A stretch of 55,000 nucleotides of DNA. Origin: Cereibacter johrii. GTDB lineage: Bacteria > Pseudomonadota > Alphaproteobacteria > Rhodobacterales > Rhodobacteraceae. Below are positions 25,926 to 34,700 of the stretch, piece by piece; the stretch's first letter is position 1, and the number at the start of each line of letters is the position of its first letter. The stretch is from contig NZ_MABH01000164.1 of assembly GCF_001720585.1 (NCBI RefSeq), positions 1 through 55,000 on the forward strand, read 5' to 3'. Both the position numbers and the translations under genes were made by a program. The notes below the pieces were generated by a model that was not told the origin of the DNA, did not search any database, and was given only the letters and a program-made list of their open reading frames with translations.

Positions 25926-26580
25926 TCAGCCAATGACCCAATTGCTCCCAAGGCCCGGTCATTGGGAGATCTTACAATGCAGCTTACGCGCGAGTAAATT
26001 TGGCGCAATAGTTTCTTTGGCCTGCTGCCGGTTCCGTGGACACGGATTTAAGTCCGTAATCAAGGAACTGGAGAGACAGAATGACGAGACGGAAGTATAG
26101 TCTTCAGTTCTAACCCTAGGCCGTCAGACTGGTGACGGACCGTGATCGGACTCTCATCGTCGCTGACCGCCAGCTTTTCCCGCCTAACTGATCTACTTGC
26201 CGGGTATTTGCGGCAGAGCAAGGCGAATGGCGGCTTTCGGGAAGCGGCTACGCAGCATTCGTCGAGTTCGACCGTCAGCAAAGGACGGGAAGCCGCCTGA
26301 TGGCGGCGCGGCATTGCATTCGCAGCGTGAGGGACAAAGCGGTCCTCAACCAATTCGTGACGCGGCTGCTGCGTGTTGGATTTGAAAGAGCGAAAGCTCG
26401 ACGGACGCCACAGGGACGGGCAATTGAGGCAACTATGACATACAGGTCCGTCTTGGCCTGAAGCCAAGATCCAAGCTGCCATCGGCCTGAGTGCAGGCCA
26501 TTGTGGCCTTCGGGGGATGCCGTCGTGATGCACGAAGGACGCGCGGAACAATCCCTTGCCCCGCGCGCCCTTTCCTCGGT
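25926..26580. other. Spacer at the right edge of the defence stretch, with IS3-type remnant and repeat sequence
   Basis: About 650 bases without an intact gene. It holds a probable IS3-type OrfA start (26081-26113). At 26215-26345 it holds a copy of the GC-rich scar repeat also seen near 23352-23410, including GGACAAAGCGGTC. Nothing else is recognised. Confidence 0.5.
26081..26113 (+). pseudogene. N-terminal stub of an IS3-type transposase OrfA
   Basis: After a ribosome-site-like GGAGAG, the frame reads MTRRKYSLQF then stops. MTRRKYS-F is the common start of IS3-family OrfA proteins. The preceding ~60 bases, with a GGACACGGATTTAAGTCCG hairpin, could be the old element end. Only this stub remains; the match is short. 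Confidence 0.35.
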
Positions 26581-27603
26581 TCAGAAGCCTTCGATCACGA
26601 TCTTGCCCTTTGCCGTGCCCGCCTCGATGGCCGCATGGGCGCGGCGCAGGTTTGCAGCATCGATCGGGCGCAGCACATCGGTCACTGTGGTGCGGATGCG
26701 GCCCGCGTCGATCTGTGCCGCCACCCAGTCCAGCAACCTGTGCTGTTCGATCATGTCTGGCGTCTGGTGCATGGCACGGGCGAACATGAATTCCCAATGC
26801 AGGCTGGCCGCCTTGGTCTTCATCCCTGCCATCGGCATCGGCAGATGGGTATCGTCGATCGACACGATACCGCCCTGCGGCCGGATGAGCTCCACCGCCG
26901 CATCCCAGTGACGCATGTCATTGAAGATCCCGATGTGATCGACGTGGTGGAACCCGAGCGCGCGGGTCTGCGCCACCATGTCGCCGCGATGGTCAACCGT
27001 GTGATCGGCCCCCAGTTGCCGCACCCAATCGACCGTTTCCGGACGCGAGGCCGAGGCAATCACCACCAGCCCGGCCAGTTTCGCCAGCTGGATCGCGATG
27101 GAGCCGACGCCGCCCGCCCCGCCGATCATGAGGATGGTCTGCCCGGCGGACGCGCCGTCCCGGTCGATCCGCAGCCGGTCGAACATCGCCTCATAGGCGG
27201 TGATCGTGGTCAGGGGCAGCGCGGCGGCCTCGGCAAAGGACAGGCTTTGCGGCCTGGTGCCCACGATGCGTTCATCGACCAGATGGAACTGCTGGTTCGA
27301 TCCGGGGCGCGTGATGTCACCGGCGTAATAGACCGCATCGCCGGGACGGAACAGCGTCACATCGGGGCCGACGGCCGCCACCACGCCACTGGCATCCCAG
27401 CCCAGCACACGGGGGCTGGCTTCGACCTGGTCCTTGGGCGCGCGCACCTTGGTGTCGACGGGGTTCACCGCCACGGCCTTCACCTCGACCAGAATGTCGC
27501 GACCCTGCGGCACGGGCTTTGGCAGGGTCACGTCCAGAAAGGCCTCGGCCTCGGTCACGGGCAGATAGCGGGTCAGGCCAACCGCCTTCATCTCGGATGT
27601 CAT
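26581..27603 (-). CDS. Zinc-independent quinone oxidoreductase / MDR-family alcohol dehydrogenase-like protein
   Basis: This 340-residue medium-chain dehydrogenase/reductase has a GroES-like N-terminal part with VEVKAVAVNPVDTKVRAP and LGWDASGVVAAVGPDV. The NADPH Rossmann fold follows with GGAGGVGSIAIQLAKLAGL (about 157-175) and LGADHTVDH. Catalytic zinc cysteines are absent, which fits the NADPH:quinone/enone reductase branch. It likely reduces an activated double bond or quinone using NAD(P)H. It lies 11 bp after the Old-Yellow-Enzyme gene in the VOC-OYE-QOR operon under the divergent LysR gene. Confidence 0.85.
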   Translation of the reverse strand: MTSEMKAVGLTRYLPVTEAEAFLDVTLPKPVPQGRDILVEVKAVAVNPVDTKVRAPKDQVEASPRVLGWDASGVVAAVGPDVTLFRPGDAVYYAGDITRPGSNQQFHLVDERIVGTRPQSLSFAEAAALPLTTITAYEAMFDRLRIDRDGASAGQTILMIGGAGGVGSIAIQLAKLAGLVVIASASRPETVDWVRQLGADHTVDHRGDMVAQTRALGFHHVDHIGIFNDMRHWDAAVELIRPQGGIVSIDDTHLPMPMAGMKTKAASLHWEFMFARAMHQTPDMIEQHRLLDWVAAQIDAGRIRTTVTDVLRPIDAANLRRAHAAIEAGTAKGKIVIEGF

Positions 27604-27614
27604 GTCTTGTCCTT

Positions 27615-28721
27615 TCAGGGTTGGGGCAATGTGTCGTAGGGCTGGTAGGTGGTGAACCCTTCGGCCCCGCCCCCGAACAGGGTGCCGGGGTCGAAATCGG
27701 CCAGCGGCAGGTTCCCGACCAGCCGCTGCGGAAAATCGGGATTGGCAAGGAACGGACGCCCGAAGGCCACCATATCCACAAGCCCGCGCGTCAGCATCCC
27801 TTGCGCCTTGCGCGCGTCATAGCCGCCCGCCACGATGATGTGGCCTGCAAAGGCCTGTCGCAGGGCCACGCGGAATCCCATCGGCGTTTCGGGGGCATCG
27901 TCCCAGTCGGCTTCGGCGATATGGATATGGCCCAGCCCGATATCGTTCAGCGCACGGGCCAGGGTCAGGATGGCGTCGGGCGCATCGGGATCATCCATCC
28001 CGCGTTGCGTGATGAACGGCGAAAAGCGGATCCCCGTCCGCGCCGGGCCGAAGACGGCAGCGACCGCCTCGGCCACTTCCAGCGCCAGCCGGATGCGGTT
28101 CTCGACCGTGCCGCCATACGGGTCCGTGCGGTGGTTCGATGTGGTGCGCAGGAAACTGTCCAGCAGATAGCCGTTCGCGGCGTGAATTTCGACCCCGTCG
28201 AACCCGGCCTCCAGCGCATTCCGGGCCGCACTGGCATAGTCCTGGACAATTCCGGGGATTTCCGAGGTTGCCAGCGCTCGCGGCACCGGACAGGGCAACA
28301 TGTTCCCTTTGCCCGTCGCCGGATCGACCACCCAGACCGAGGCTCCGGGCGCAATGGCAGACGGGGCCACGGGCAGCCCATCCGCATGAAAGCTCTCATG
28401 ACTCATCCGGCCGACATGCCACAGTTGCAGCATGATCCGCCCGCCCGCCGCATGGACGGCATCGGTCACCTTGCGCCAGCCCGCCACCTGGTCGGCAGAG
28501 TGGATGCCAGGGGTAAAGCTGTAGCCCTGTCCCTGCGGGCTGATTTGCGTGGCCTCGGTGAGGATCAGCCCGGCCGAGGCCCGTTGGGCGTAATATTCCG
28601 CCATCAGATCGGTTGGAACATTGCCGGGCTGCGCCGCACGGGCGCGGGTCATGGGGGCCATGACGATCCGGGACGGCAGCTGCGCGCCGCCGTGGACCAA
28701 AGGGGAAAACAGGCTGTTCAT
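27615..28721 (-). CDS. Old-Yellow-Enzyme-family alkene reductase
   Basis: This 368-residue FMN barrel starts MNSLFSPL. Family motifs are seen throughout: RIVMAPMTRARA, LILTEATQISPQGQGY, LQLWHVGRMSH, the active-site-like EIHAANGYLLDSF, RTDPYGGTVENR and VAFGRPFLANPDFPQRL. Homologues such as NemA reduce electrophilic alkenes and nitro compounds with NAD(P)H. The start overlaps the stop of the VOC gene (ATGA). With the downstream quinone oxidoreductase and the LysR gene it forms a likely electrophile-response operon. Confidence 0.92.
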   Translation of the reverse strand: MNSLFSPLVHGGAQLPSRIVMAPMTRARAAQPGNVPTDLMAEYYAQRASAGLILTEATQISPQGQGYSFTPGIHSADQVAGWRKVTDAVHAAGGRIMLQLWHVGRMSHESFHADGLPVAPSAIAPGASVWVVDPATGKGNMLPCPVPRALATSEIPGIVQDYASAARNALEAGFDGVEIHAANGYLLDSFLRTTSNHRTDPYGGTVENRIRLALEVAEAVAAVFGPARTGIRFSPFITQRGMDDPDAPDAILTLARALNDIGLGHIHIAEADWDDAPETPMGFRVALRQAFAGHIIVAGGYDARKAQGMLTRGLVDMVAFGRPFLANPDFPQRLVGNLPLADFDPGTLFGGGAEGFTTYQPYDTLPQP

Positions 28722-29167
28722 GCTGAGCCTCCATACGAGGGCTGTGTCGGAGAAGGTGCGGACGCGGAGGCATGGGGGTGAGCCCCTGTGCCTGGGCTGT
28801 GATGACGGAAGACCGCCTCGACCAGTGCACCGCCGGGGGCCTGCAGGAAGATCCGCCGCTCCTGCAACTCGGGCAGGTCCATCCGCTTCCACGGAATGCG
28901 CAAGCCATCCCGCCGGTCGCAAAAGTCAGCCTCGTTCTGCAATCTGAAGGCCACGTGATCCCAGCCGTCGCCGCGCAACGGCATGAACGTCGGCAGAGCC
29001 GCGATCAGATGCAGGATCGGTGCCTGATCGGCATAGAGCCACTGCCCCGGGATATTGCGGATCGCGGCAGGCCGTGGCCCCTTCTTCAAGTCGGGAAACA
29101 CCGACAGGAAGAAATCCCGCGTGGCCTCCAATGTGCTGGTGCGAAGTGTGACGTGATCCAGATGCAT
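28718..29167 (-). CDS. VOC/glyoxalase-superfamily protein
   Basis: The protein has 149 residues from the ATG at 29167. MHLDHVTLRTSTLEATRDFF at the N-terminus and GWDHVAFRLQ and GALVEAVFRH later are the paired beta-alpha-beta-beta-beta modules of vicinal-oxygen-chelate proteins, with His 5, His ~72 and Glu ~119 as possible metal ligands. The substrate is unknown. It is the first gene of the operon divergent from the LysR regulator. The C-terminal tail is Ala/Ser/Pro-rich and probably disordered. Confidence 0.8.
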   Translation of the reverse strand: MHLDHVTLRTSTLEATRDFFLSVFPDLKKGPRPAAIRNIPGQWLYADQAPILHLIAALPTFMPLRGDGWDHVAFRLQNEADFCDRRDGLRIPWKRMDLPELQERRIFLQAPGGALVEAVFRHHSPGTGAHPHASASAPSPTQPSYGGSA

Positions 29168-29244
29168 AAGGCTGTCCCGGCTTGGCTGGTCCGACTTACA
29201 CCTTGCGGCAGAACCGCAGAATTGGCAGATTTCCGAAGTCATCA

Positions 29245-29259
29245 TTCGGGAATGCCGAA
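29245..29259. promoter_or_regulatory. Probable LysR operator (TTCGG-N5-CCGAA)
   Basis: This perfect interrupted palindrome contains the T-N11-A core expected of LysR-type boxes. It lies in the 94-bp divergent region, two bases upstream of the LysR start and about 78 bases upstream of the VOC operon. Autoregulation plus control of the operon would be usual. Confidence 0.5.
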
Positions 29260-29261
29260 CA

Positions 29262-30149
29262 ATGGTGTTGGACAATCTGCGCCTGTTTCTGACCATTCTG
29301 GAAAAGGGCAGCCTGGCTGCCGCCGGGCGTGAGGCGGGGCTGTCCCCGGCCACGGTGTCCGAGCGGCTTGCCGCGCTGGAGGCGCATTACGGCACGCGTC
29401 TTCTGAACCGCACGACCCGCGCCCTTGCCCCGACCGAGGAAGGCCGCGCTTTGGCCGAAGGCGCGCATCAGCTGCTGGCGGACTTCGACGCGCTGGACGC
29501 CCGCATGAAATTCGGGATCGACCACATCGCCGGACCCATCCGCCTGTCTGCCCCGGTGGATCTGGGACGCGCCCGGATTGCCCCTGTGCTGGAGGCGTTT
29601 CAGGCCGCCCATCCCGAGGTGACATTCGATCTGCATCTGCATGATGGCTACGTAGACATTGCCGGCCAGGGGCTGGATCTGGCGATCCGGTTCGGCGATC
29701 TGGCGGACTCGAACTTGCGGGCGCGCCGTCTGACCACCAGCCGCCGCCTGATTTGCGCCGCGCCCAGCTATCTGGCGCGCTGCGGCAGGCCGGAGCATCC
29801 TGCCGATCTGGTCGGGCACAACTGCCTGCTCATGCGCTTTGGCAGTGAAATTGACCGGCTGTGGCCGTTTCAGATCAACGGTCAGATCGAACGACACGCC
29901 GTGCGCGGCAACCGGGTGGCCAATGACGGGGCCTTGGTGCGGGAATGGGCCGTGGCGGGGCATGGCATCGTGCGCAAGTCGGAATGGGACGTAAACGACG
30001 ACATCAAAGCCGGGCGTCTGGTGCCGATCCTCCAGCCCTTCGCAATGCCAGGGCTGGCCTTGCAGGCCGTCTTCCCCGAGGGCCGCACCGACCAGCGCCG
30101 GATCCGCCTTTTGCTGGATGCGCTGGTCGCGGCGTTTCAGGGGCGGTGA
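29262..30149 (+). CDS. LysR-family transcriptional regulator
   Basis: The protein has 295 residues. The N-terminal winged helix-turn-helix reads LRLFLTILEKGSLAAAGREAGLSPATVSERLAALE (about 5-39), followed by TRLLNRTTRALAPTEEGRAL. The rest is a periplasmic-binding-protein-like effector domain (about 90-290), including GPIRLSAPVDLGRARIAPVL. It belongs to the DNA-binding type that controls divergent oxidoreductase operons, so the VOC-OYE-QOR genes are the expected target. The effector is unknown. A decayed IS5-type element begins 24 bp after its stop. Confidence 0.92.
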   Translation: MVLDNLRLFLTILEKGSLAAAGREAGLSPATVSERLAALEAHYGTRLLNRTTRALAPTEEGRALAEGAHQLLADFDALDARMKFGIDHIAGPIRLSAPVDLGRARIAPVLEAFQAAHPEVTFDLHLHDGYVDIAGQGLDLAIRFGDLADSNLRARRLTTSRRLICAAPSYLARCGRPEHPADLVGHNCLLMRFGSEIDRLWPFQINGQIERHAVRGNRVANDGALVREWAVAGHGIVRKSEWDVNDDIKAGRLVPILQPFAMPGLALQAVFPEGRTDQRRIRLLLDALVAAFQGR

Positions 30150-30173
30150 CCTGGGTGAAGATCGCTTGCCCCC

Positions 30174-31004
30174 GGCTCTGTTGCACAAATCCCGTGAGGG
30201 GTTCATCTCGAGACTCCAGCGTGGGATCCGGGGCACATGAGCAGACCTACAGCTCCGACCTGCAAGACAAGGAACTGGCCTGCGTACAACGAGGCGCTCA
30301 AGCGTCGCGGTTCGCTGACGATCTGGTTCGATCCCGCGATGACGTGGGGAGCTACACCGACAGGCAGGCGCGGGCGGCAGCCCGTCCATGGTGACGCAGC
30401 CGTCCAAGCCTGCCTGACCATCAAGGCCTCTTCGGTATGGCCCTCCGCCAGACCACAGGGTTTGTCGAGAGCCTGCTGCGGCTGATCGGCCCGGACTGGG
30501 CGGTGCCCGACTTCAGCACGCTGTCGCGTCGCCAGAGTGAGATGGGACCGTGGCGCCAGTGGCGCCGCGTAAGCCCATCGAACGCTGAAGGAGAACACCC
30601 CCTACCGCGGCTCGGACGGCCCGCTTCACCTGCCGGTCGACAGCACCGGGATCAAGGTCGAGGGGGAAGGGGAATGGAACGCCCGCAAGCATGGCGGCAC
30701 GAAGCGGCGGGTGGTGCAAGATTCATATCGGGATCGACGAGAAATCGCCGGAAATCCGCGCGGCCGAGCTCACCACCAGTGGGTATCACCGCAGAAGCCG
30801 CGCCGAGACCAGGATGCACAGGGTCAAGCTCGCGGGTCAGCGTCTCTCCGCGCGCGAGTTCGACCGTCAGGTCGCCGAGTTCCAGGTCAGGGTTGCCGTC
30901 CCTAACGGCTTCACCGCACCCGGCACGCCCATCACAGAGGCCGCACGATAGATCTATCGGGGGAAGGGAAAGCACGCCTCTCATCCGAATTGCGCAACAG
31001 AGCC
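30174..31004 (+). mobile_element. Decayed IS5-family element (~830 bp)
   Basis: The left end GGCTCTGTTGCACAAAT (30174-30190) and right end AATTGCGCAACAGAGCC (30988-31004) form imperfect inverted repeats typical of IS5-family elements in Rhodobacterales. The transposase inside is broken by frameshifts and an internal deletion, so the element is shorter than an intact copy and cannot move by itself. I see no certain target duplication. Confidence 0.8.
30237..30951 (+). pseudogene. IS5-family transposase, frameshifted and internally deleted
   Basis: Pieces of one transposase lie in successive frames: NWPAYNEALKRRGSLTIWFD from 30237, MALRQTTGFVESLLRLIG with VPDFSTLSRRQ from 30437, PVDSTGIKVEGEGEWNARKHGG near 30630-30700, and SGYHRRSRAET with RLSAREFDRQVAEFQVRVAV to 30951. 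The middle of the DDE domain, including its second Asp, is missing where IRAAELTTS joins SGYHRRSR. At least two frameshifts are needed to read through. Confidence 0.8.
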
Positions 31005-31107
31005 ATCGCGCTTCACGGATAATTGTTGTGCGAATCGAGGCGGAATGCAACTTGTGGTTGTGTCGCCGGACCGATTTCGGGCCGGCGTCCAGTCAGTGGA
31101 GAGTCCC

Positions 31108-31623
31108 ATGAGAGTGCTATTTCTTGCCGCCGGTTGCGCATCGATGGTCATGACCGGGACCGCCGCCCTTGCGGGGGCCGGCGCGAGTATGAACGCCTGC
31201 GTCTATCTCGCGGTCCCGCCCGCGCAGCCCATTACCTTCAGCTTCACCGCGGGTGGTAGCGCGGATCATTGCATGAACGACATCGGCCAGGATGCTTCGG
31301 TCGTGGCCAGTCAGGCAGGCGTTTCCTGCGTTTCCGTAGGCTATGTCGAGGAAAAAGGCTCGTCGACGGGCGGCGATACCTGCGCCACCGATACCTCGAC
31401 CTGGATCCTGAGCTATTCGTCCTCGGCGGGCGGCTATTCCGGCTCGGTACAGGCGCACATGTCGCATCCGATCTTCAGCTCGAACCATATCGAGATCGAC
31501 AACGCCTCGCCCGACACCTACATCTGCTCGACCGCGCACCTGTGCAACTCGACCAAGTTGACATGGGATTCCGGCACCCAAGGCCCGCTCTACATGATTT
31601 TCGAGCCCGGCGCGCACAACTGA
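31108..31623 (+). CDS. Secreted cysteine-containing protein of unknown function, upstream of the RHS gene
   Basis: The ATG at 31108 follows GGAGAG with good spacing; the product is 171 residues. MRVLFLAAGCASMVMTGTAALA is a signal peptide. The mature part holds about seven cysteines (NACVYL, DHCMND, VSCVSV, DTCATD, YICST, HLCNS), consistent with disulfides in the periplasm or outside. It is Ser/Thr/Gly-rich and probably beta-structured. No family is recognised. A strong terminator follows its stop, so it is a separate transcription unit from the RHS gene 114 bp downstream, though the two may still act together. Confidence 0.65.
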   Translation: MRVLFLAAGCASMVMTGTAALAGAGASMNACVYLAVPPAQPITFSFTAGGSADHCMNDIGQDASVVASQAGVSCVSVGYVEEKGSSTGGDTCATDTSTWILSYSSSAGGYSGSVQAHMSHPIFSSNHIEIDNASPDTYICSTAHLCNSTKLTWDSGTQGPLYMIFEPGAHN

Positions 31624-31654
31624 TCGCGCGCATCCCACCGACATTCTGACAATC

Positions 31655-31692
31655 GCTGCGGCCTGTCTCTGGGCCGCGGCCCCGTTTTTTTT
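31655..31692 (+). terminator. Rho-independent terminator
   Basis: A 9-bp stem (GCTGCGGCC with GGCCGCGGC, one G-U pair) and short loop are followed by CCCG and eight T residues. It sits between the secreted-protein gene and the RHS gene. Confidence 0.85.
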
Positions 31693-31736
31693 AGCCGGGC
31701 GCCCCAGGGCGTGAAACCGGACCCAGGGAGCATGTC

Positions 31737-34700
31737 ATGACGTCGTCGCAATATCAGGGCTCGCAGGCCTATAACCAGTCGCTGCAAAGCAACGAATACA
31801 TCAACAGGAATACCGGGTCGCTGGTGGTGTCGCTGCCGCTGGTGCAGTTGCGCGGGATCACCGACGCCATCGGCCTGTCGCTGACGCTGGGCTATTGTGC
31901 GGGGGCGTCGGGCCAGCTGGGTCTGCCGCAGGGCTGGGGCTGGGGGCTGCCCTTCGTCGCCGCCGGGCAATCGCTGACGGTCGAGGGCAAGACCTTTGTC
32001 ATTGACCCCACCTGGACCGACAGTTCGGGCTATCAGTCCGGCCTGCGCTATCTGAACGACCATGGGCGCCGGTTCCAGACCGTCATCCCGCCGCAGCCCG
32101 TTCCAGGCGGCGGCGGGACATACGGGTTCATGCTGCGCTACGACGACGGATCGATCAGCTATTTCGACGCCACGGGCAAGCTGATCGCGCATGCCGACCT
32201 TTACGGCAACATGCTGCGCTATGCCTATACCAACCCCTTGGGCGACGTGTTCCAGAACAGCCTGGCCAGCATCACCGACAGTTTCGGCCAGGTTGTCACG
32301 TTCGGCTATTCCGGCGGCACGATATTGCTGACCCTGCCCGACGGATCGAGCGTGACCGTGGCGTTTTCGAGCCAGGGTGTCCAGCATGTCACCAACCAGA
32401 TCGGCGCGGTCACCGCCTTCAGCTATGCCTCGGCCTCGGGCACGACGGTCGTCGGCGCGATCTCCTATCCTACCGGGATGACAACGACGCTGGCCTACAC
32501 CGGCCTCCGCTACATCGACGCCCGAGGGAATTCCGGCACCCGCCCGGCCGTGCAGTCGATAACCCGGACCGGACCGGGCGGCGCGTTCCTGGACCGGAGC
32601 GACTACAGCTATGGCACCGCATCGGGCGGCAATACCTATACCGGGGCAACCGCGGGGTACCGGATGGGAACGGCCTCGGACGGGCTCATGGACAGCAACA
32701 ACACGGCCTACCAGTACGACGTGCTGGAACAGCGCCGCGACCCGGGAGGCGCGCTCATTGCCGCCAACCGGGTGTTCTTCAACTACCTGCACTGCCCGCT
32801 GACCGAGCATGCCTATCTGGTGGACGCAAACGGCCATGCGCAAGAGGCGCACCGCACCTCCTATACCTACGACATCGTCACCGACGCCCACGCGCGAAGC
32901 GTGAACATGAACAAACCGGTGACGACGGTGCACAGCGTCTATGACGCGGCGGGCGGCACATGGTCCGACAATTCGCAGGCAGATGTCGCCTACGATCTTT
33001 ATGGAAAGATCACGTCGAGCAGCCAGTACGACCTGAGCAGCGGCAGCCCCCGGCTGACCGGCCAGCGGACGCACAGCTTTCTCCAGGTCGCGTGGGGAGG
33101 CGAGATGCCGCAGCGGACCGACTACCTCGATGCGGTCACCGGCCAGACGACGCGGATCGACTATGTGCTGACGGCCGACCAGAAATCCATCGCCGCCACC
33201 ACCGTCTCTACCCAGGCGGCGGGCGCGGGCAGTTTCGCCCCCTACAAGACCAAGACCTTCCAGTTCGATCCCCGGGGCTGCCAGACCGGCTGGACCCTGA
33301 CCTGGGCCCAGGGCTACAGCGGTCCCGAGGGGGCGGTCGCTTCGGTCGGCGAACAGACCTCCTACAGCTACGATGCCGCGTCGCATCAGCTGACCGTCGA
33401 CACGACTGACGCCAACGGCCACACCCGGGTCGCGGTCTTCGACATGCGCCTGCCGGGCGGACCCTGCCTGAGCCAGACCAAACCCGGCGGCGCGCGGCGC
33501 AGCTATGCCTATGACCCGCTGGCGCGCCTGATGCAGGAAACCGACCCGCTGGGCGATGTCACGACCCATGCCTATACTCTGGCCGGAAACGGTGGCGGCG
33601 GCACCAACACGAGCACCGTGACCCAGTCCAACGGCTATGTCCTCTGCACGACCTATGATGCAAAGGGGCGCGCCGTCCTGATGATGGACAATGGCGATCC
33701 AACCCAATCGACGCCCAGCCTGTCGCGTACCCTGCGCCGCGTGAGTTTCAATGCGCTGGATCTGAAGGCGAGCGAGACCGACGCCACCGACCAGACCCTG
33801 ACGATCAGCTATGACGCGCTGGGACGTCAGATCGCCCTGGCCGATGCGCTGGGCAATCAGAGCACGACCGTCTTCGATGACGCGGCCCGAACGGTCAGCA
33901 CCTCGATGAACGGCGATCTTCGCACGGTCATCACCCGTGACGGGCTGGGCAACACGATCCAGACCGACACCCATGCCGACAGCGGCTCCCCCCAGGCGGG
34001 CCAGGTGCAGCGCGTGACCTCGGCCTATGACGGCTTTGGCCAAGTGGTGACCGAAACGCACTTCAGCATCTTCGGCGGCAACGTTGTGCAGAATTCGGTC
34101 AAGACCTTCACCTATACGCCGGACGGCAATCCCGAAGTTGTGGAGTTCACCGGCACCCCCGCGACCGCCGCGTTGCAGGCGACGCGCTGCACCACCACGC
34201 AGCGCGACCTGAACGGCAATCCGGTCCTGGTCACCCGCAACGTCAGCTATAACGGCGTGGCGCAGCCCCCCGTTGTCAGCGAGACGCTGACCTATGATCC
34301 GGTCGGCAACCTGATCGAGATCCGGAACCAGACCGGGCAGATCGAACGGCTGAGCTACACGACCGACAGCGCCCTGCAAAGCCGCACCCGCTATGACGGC
34401 ACCCAGACGACCTATGCCTACGACGCCGCAGGCCAGGTGCTGAGCGAGACCACGAACGGGCAGACGCGCACCTTCGCCTATCTTTCGAATGGCAGGATCG
34501 AGCAGGTCACCGATCCGAGCGGCACCTTGCGCTATGCCTACTCTCTGGACGGCACGGCCTCGTCCGTGACCTATCCCGACGGCAAGACGCTGTCGCTGAC
34601 CAAGGACGCCACCAGCCGGGTGGTGTCGATGATCCTGCCCGATGGCACCGCGGCAAGCTATTCGTACAACAACCTGAACCAGATCACCGCGCAGACCATG

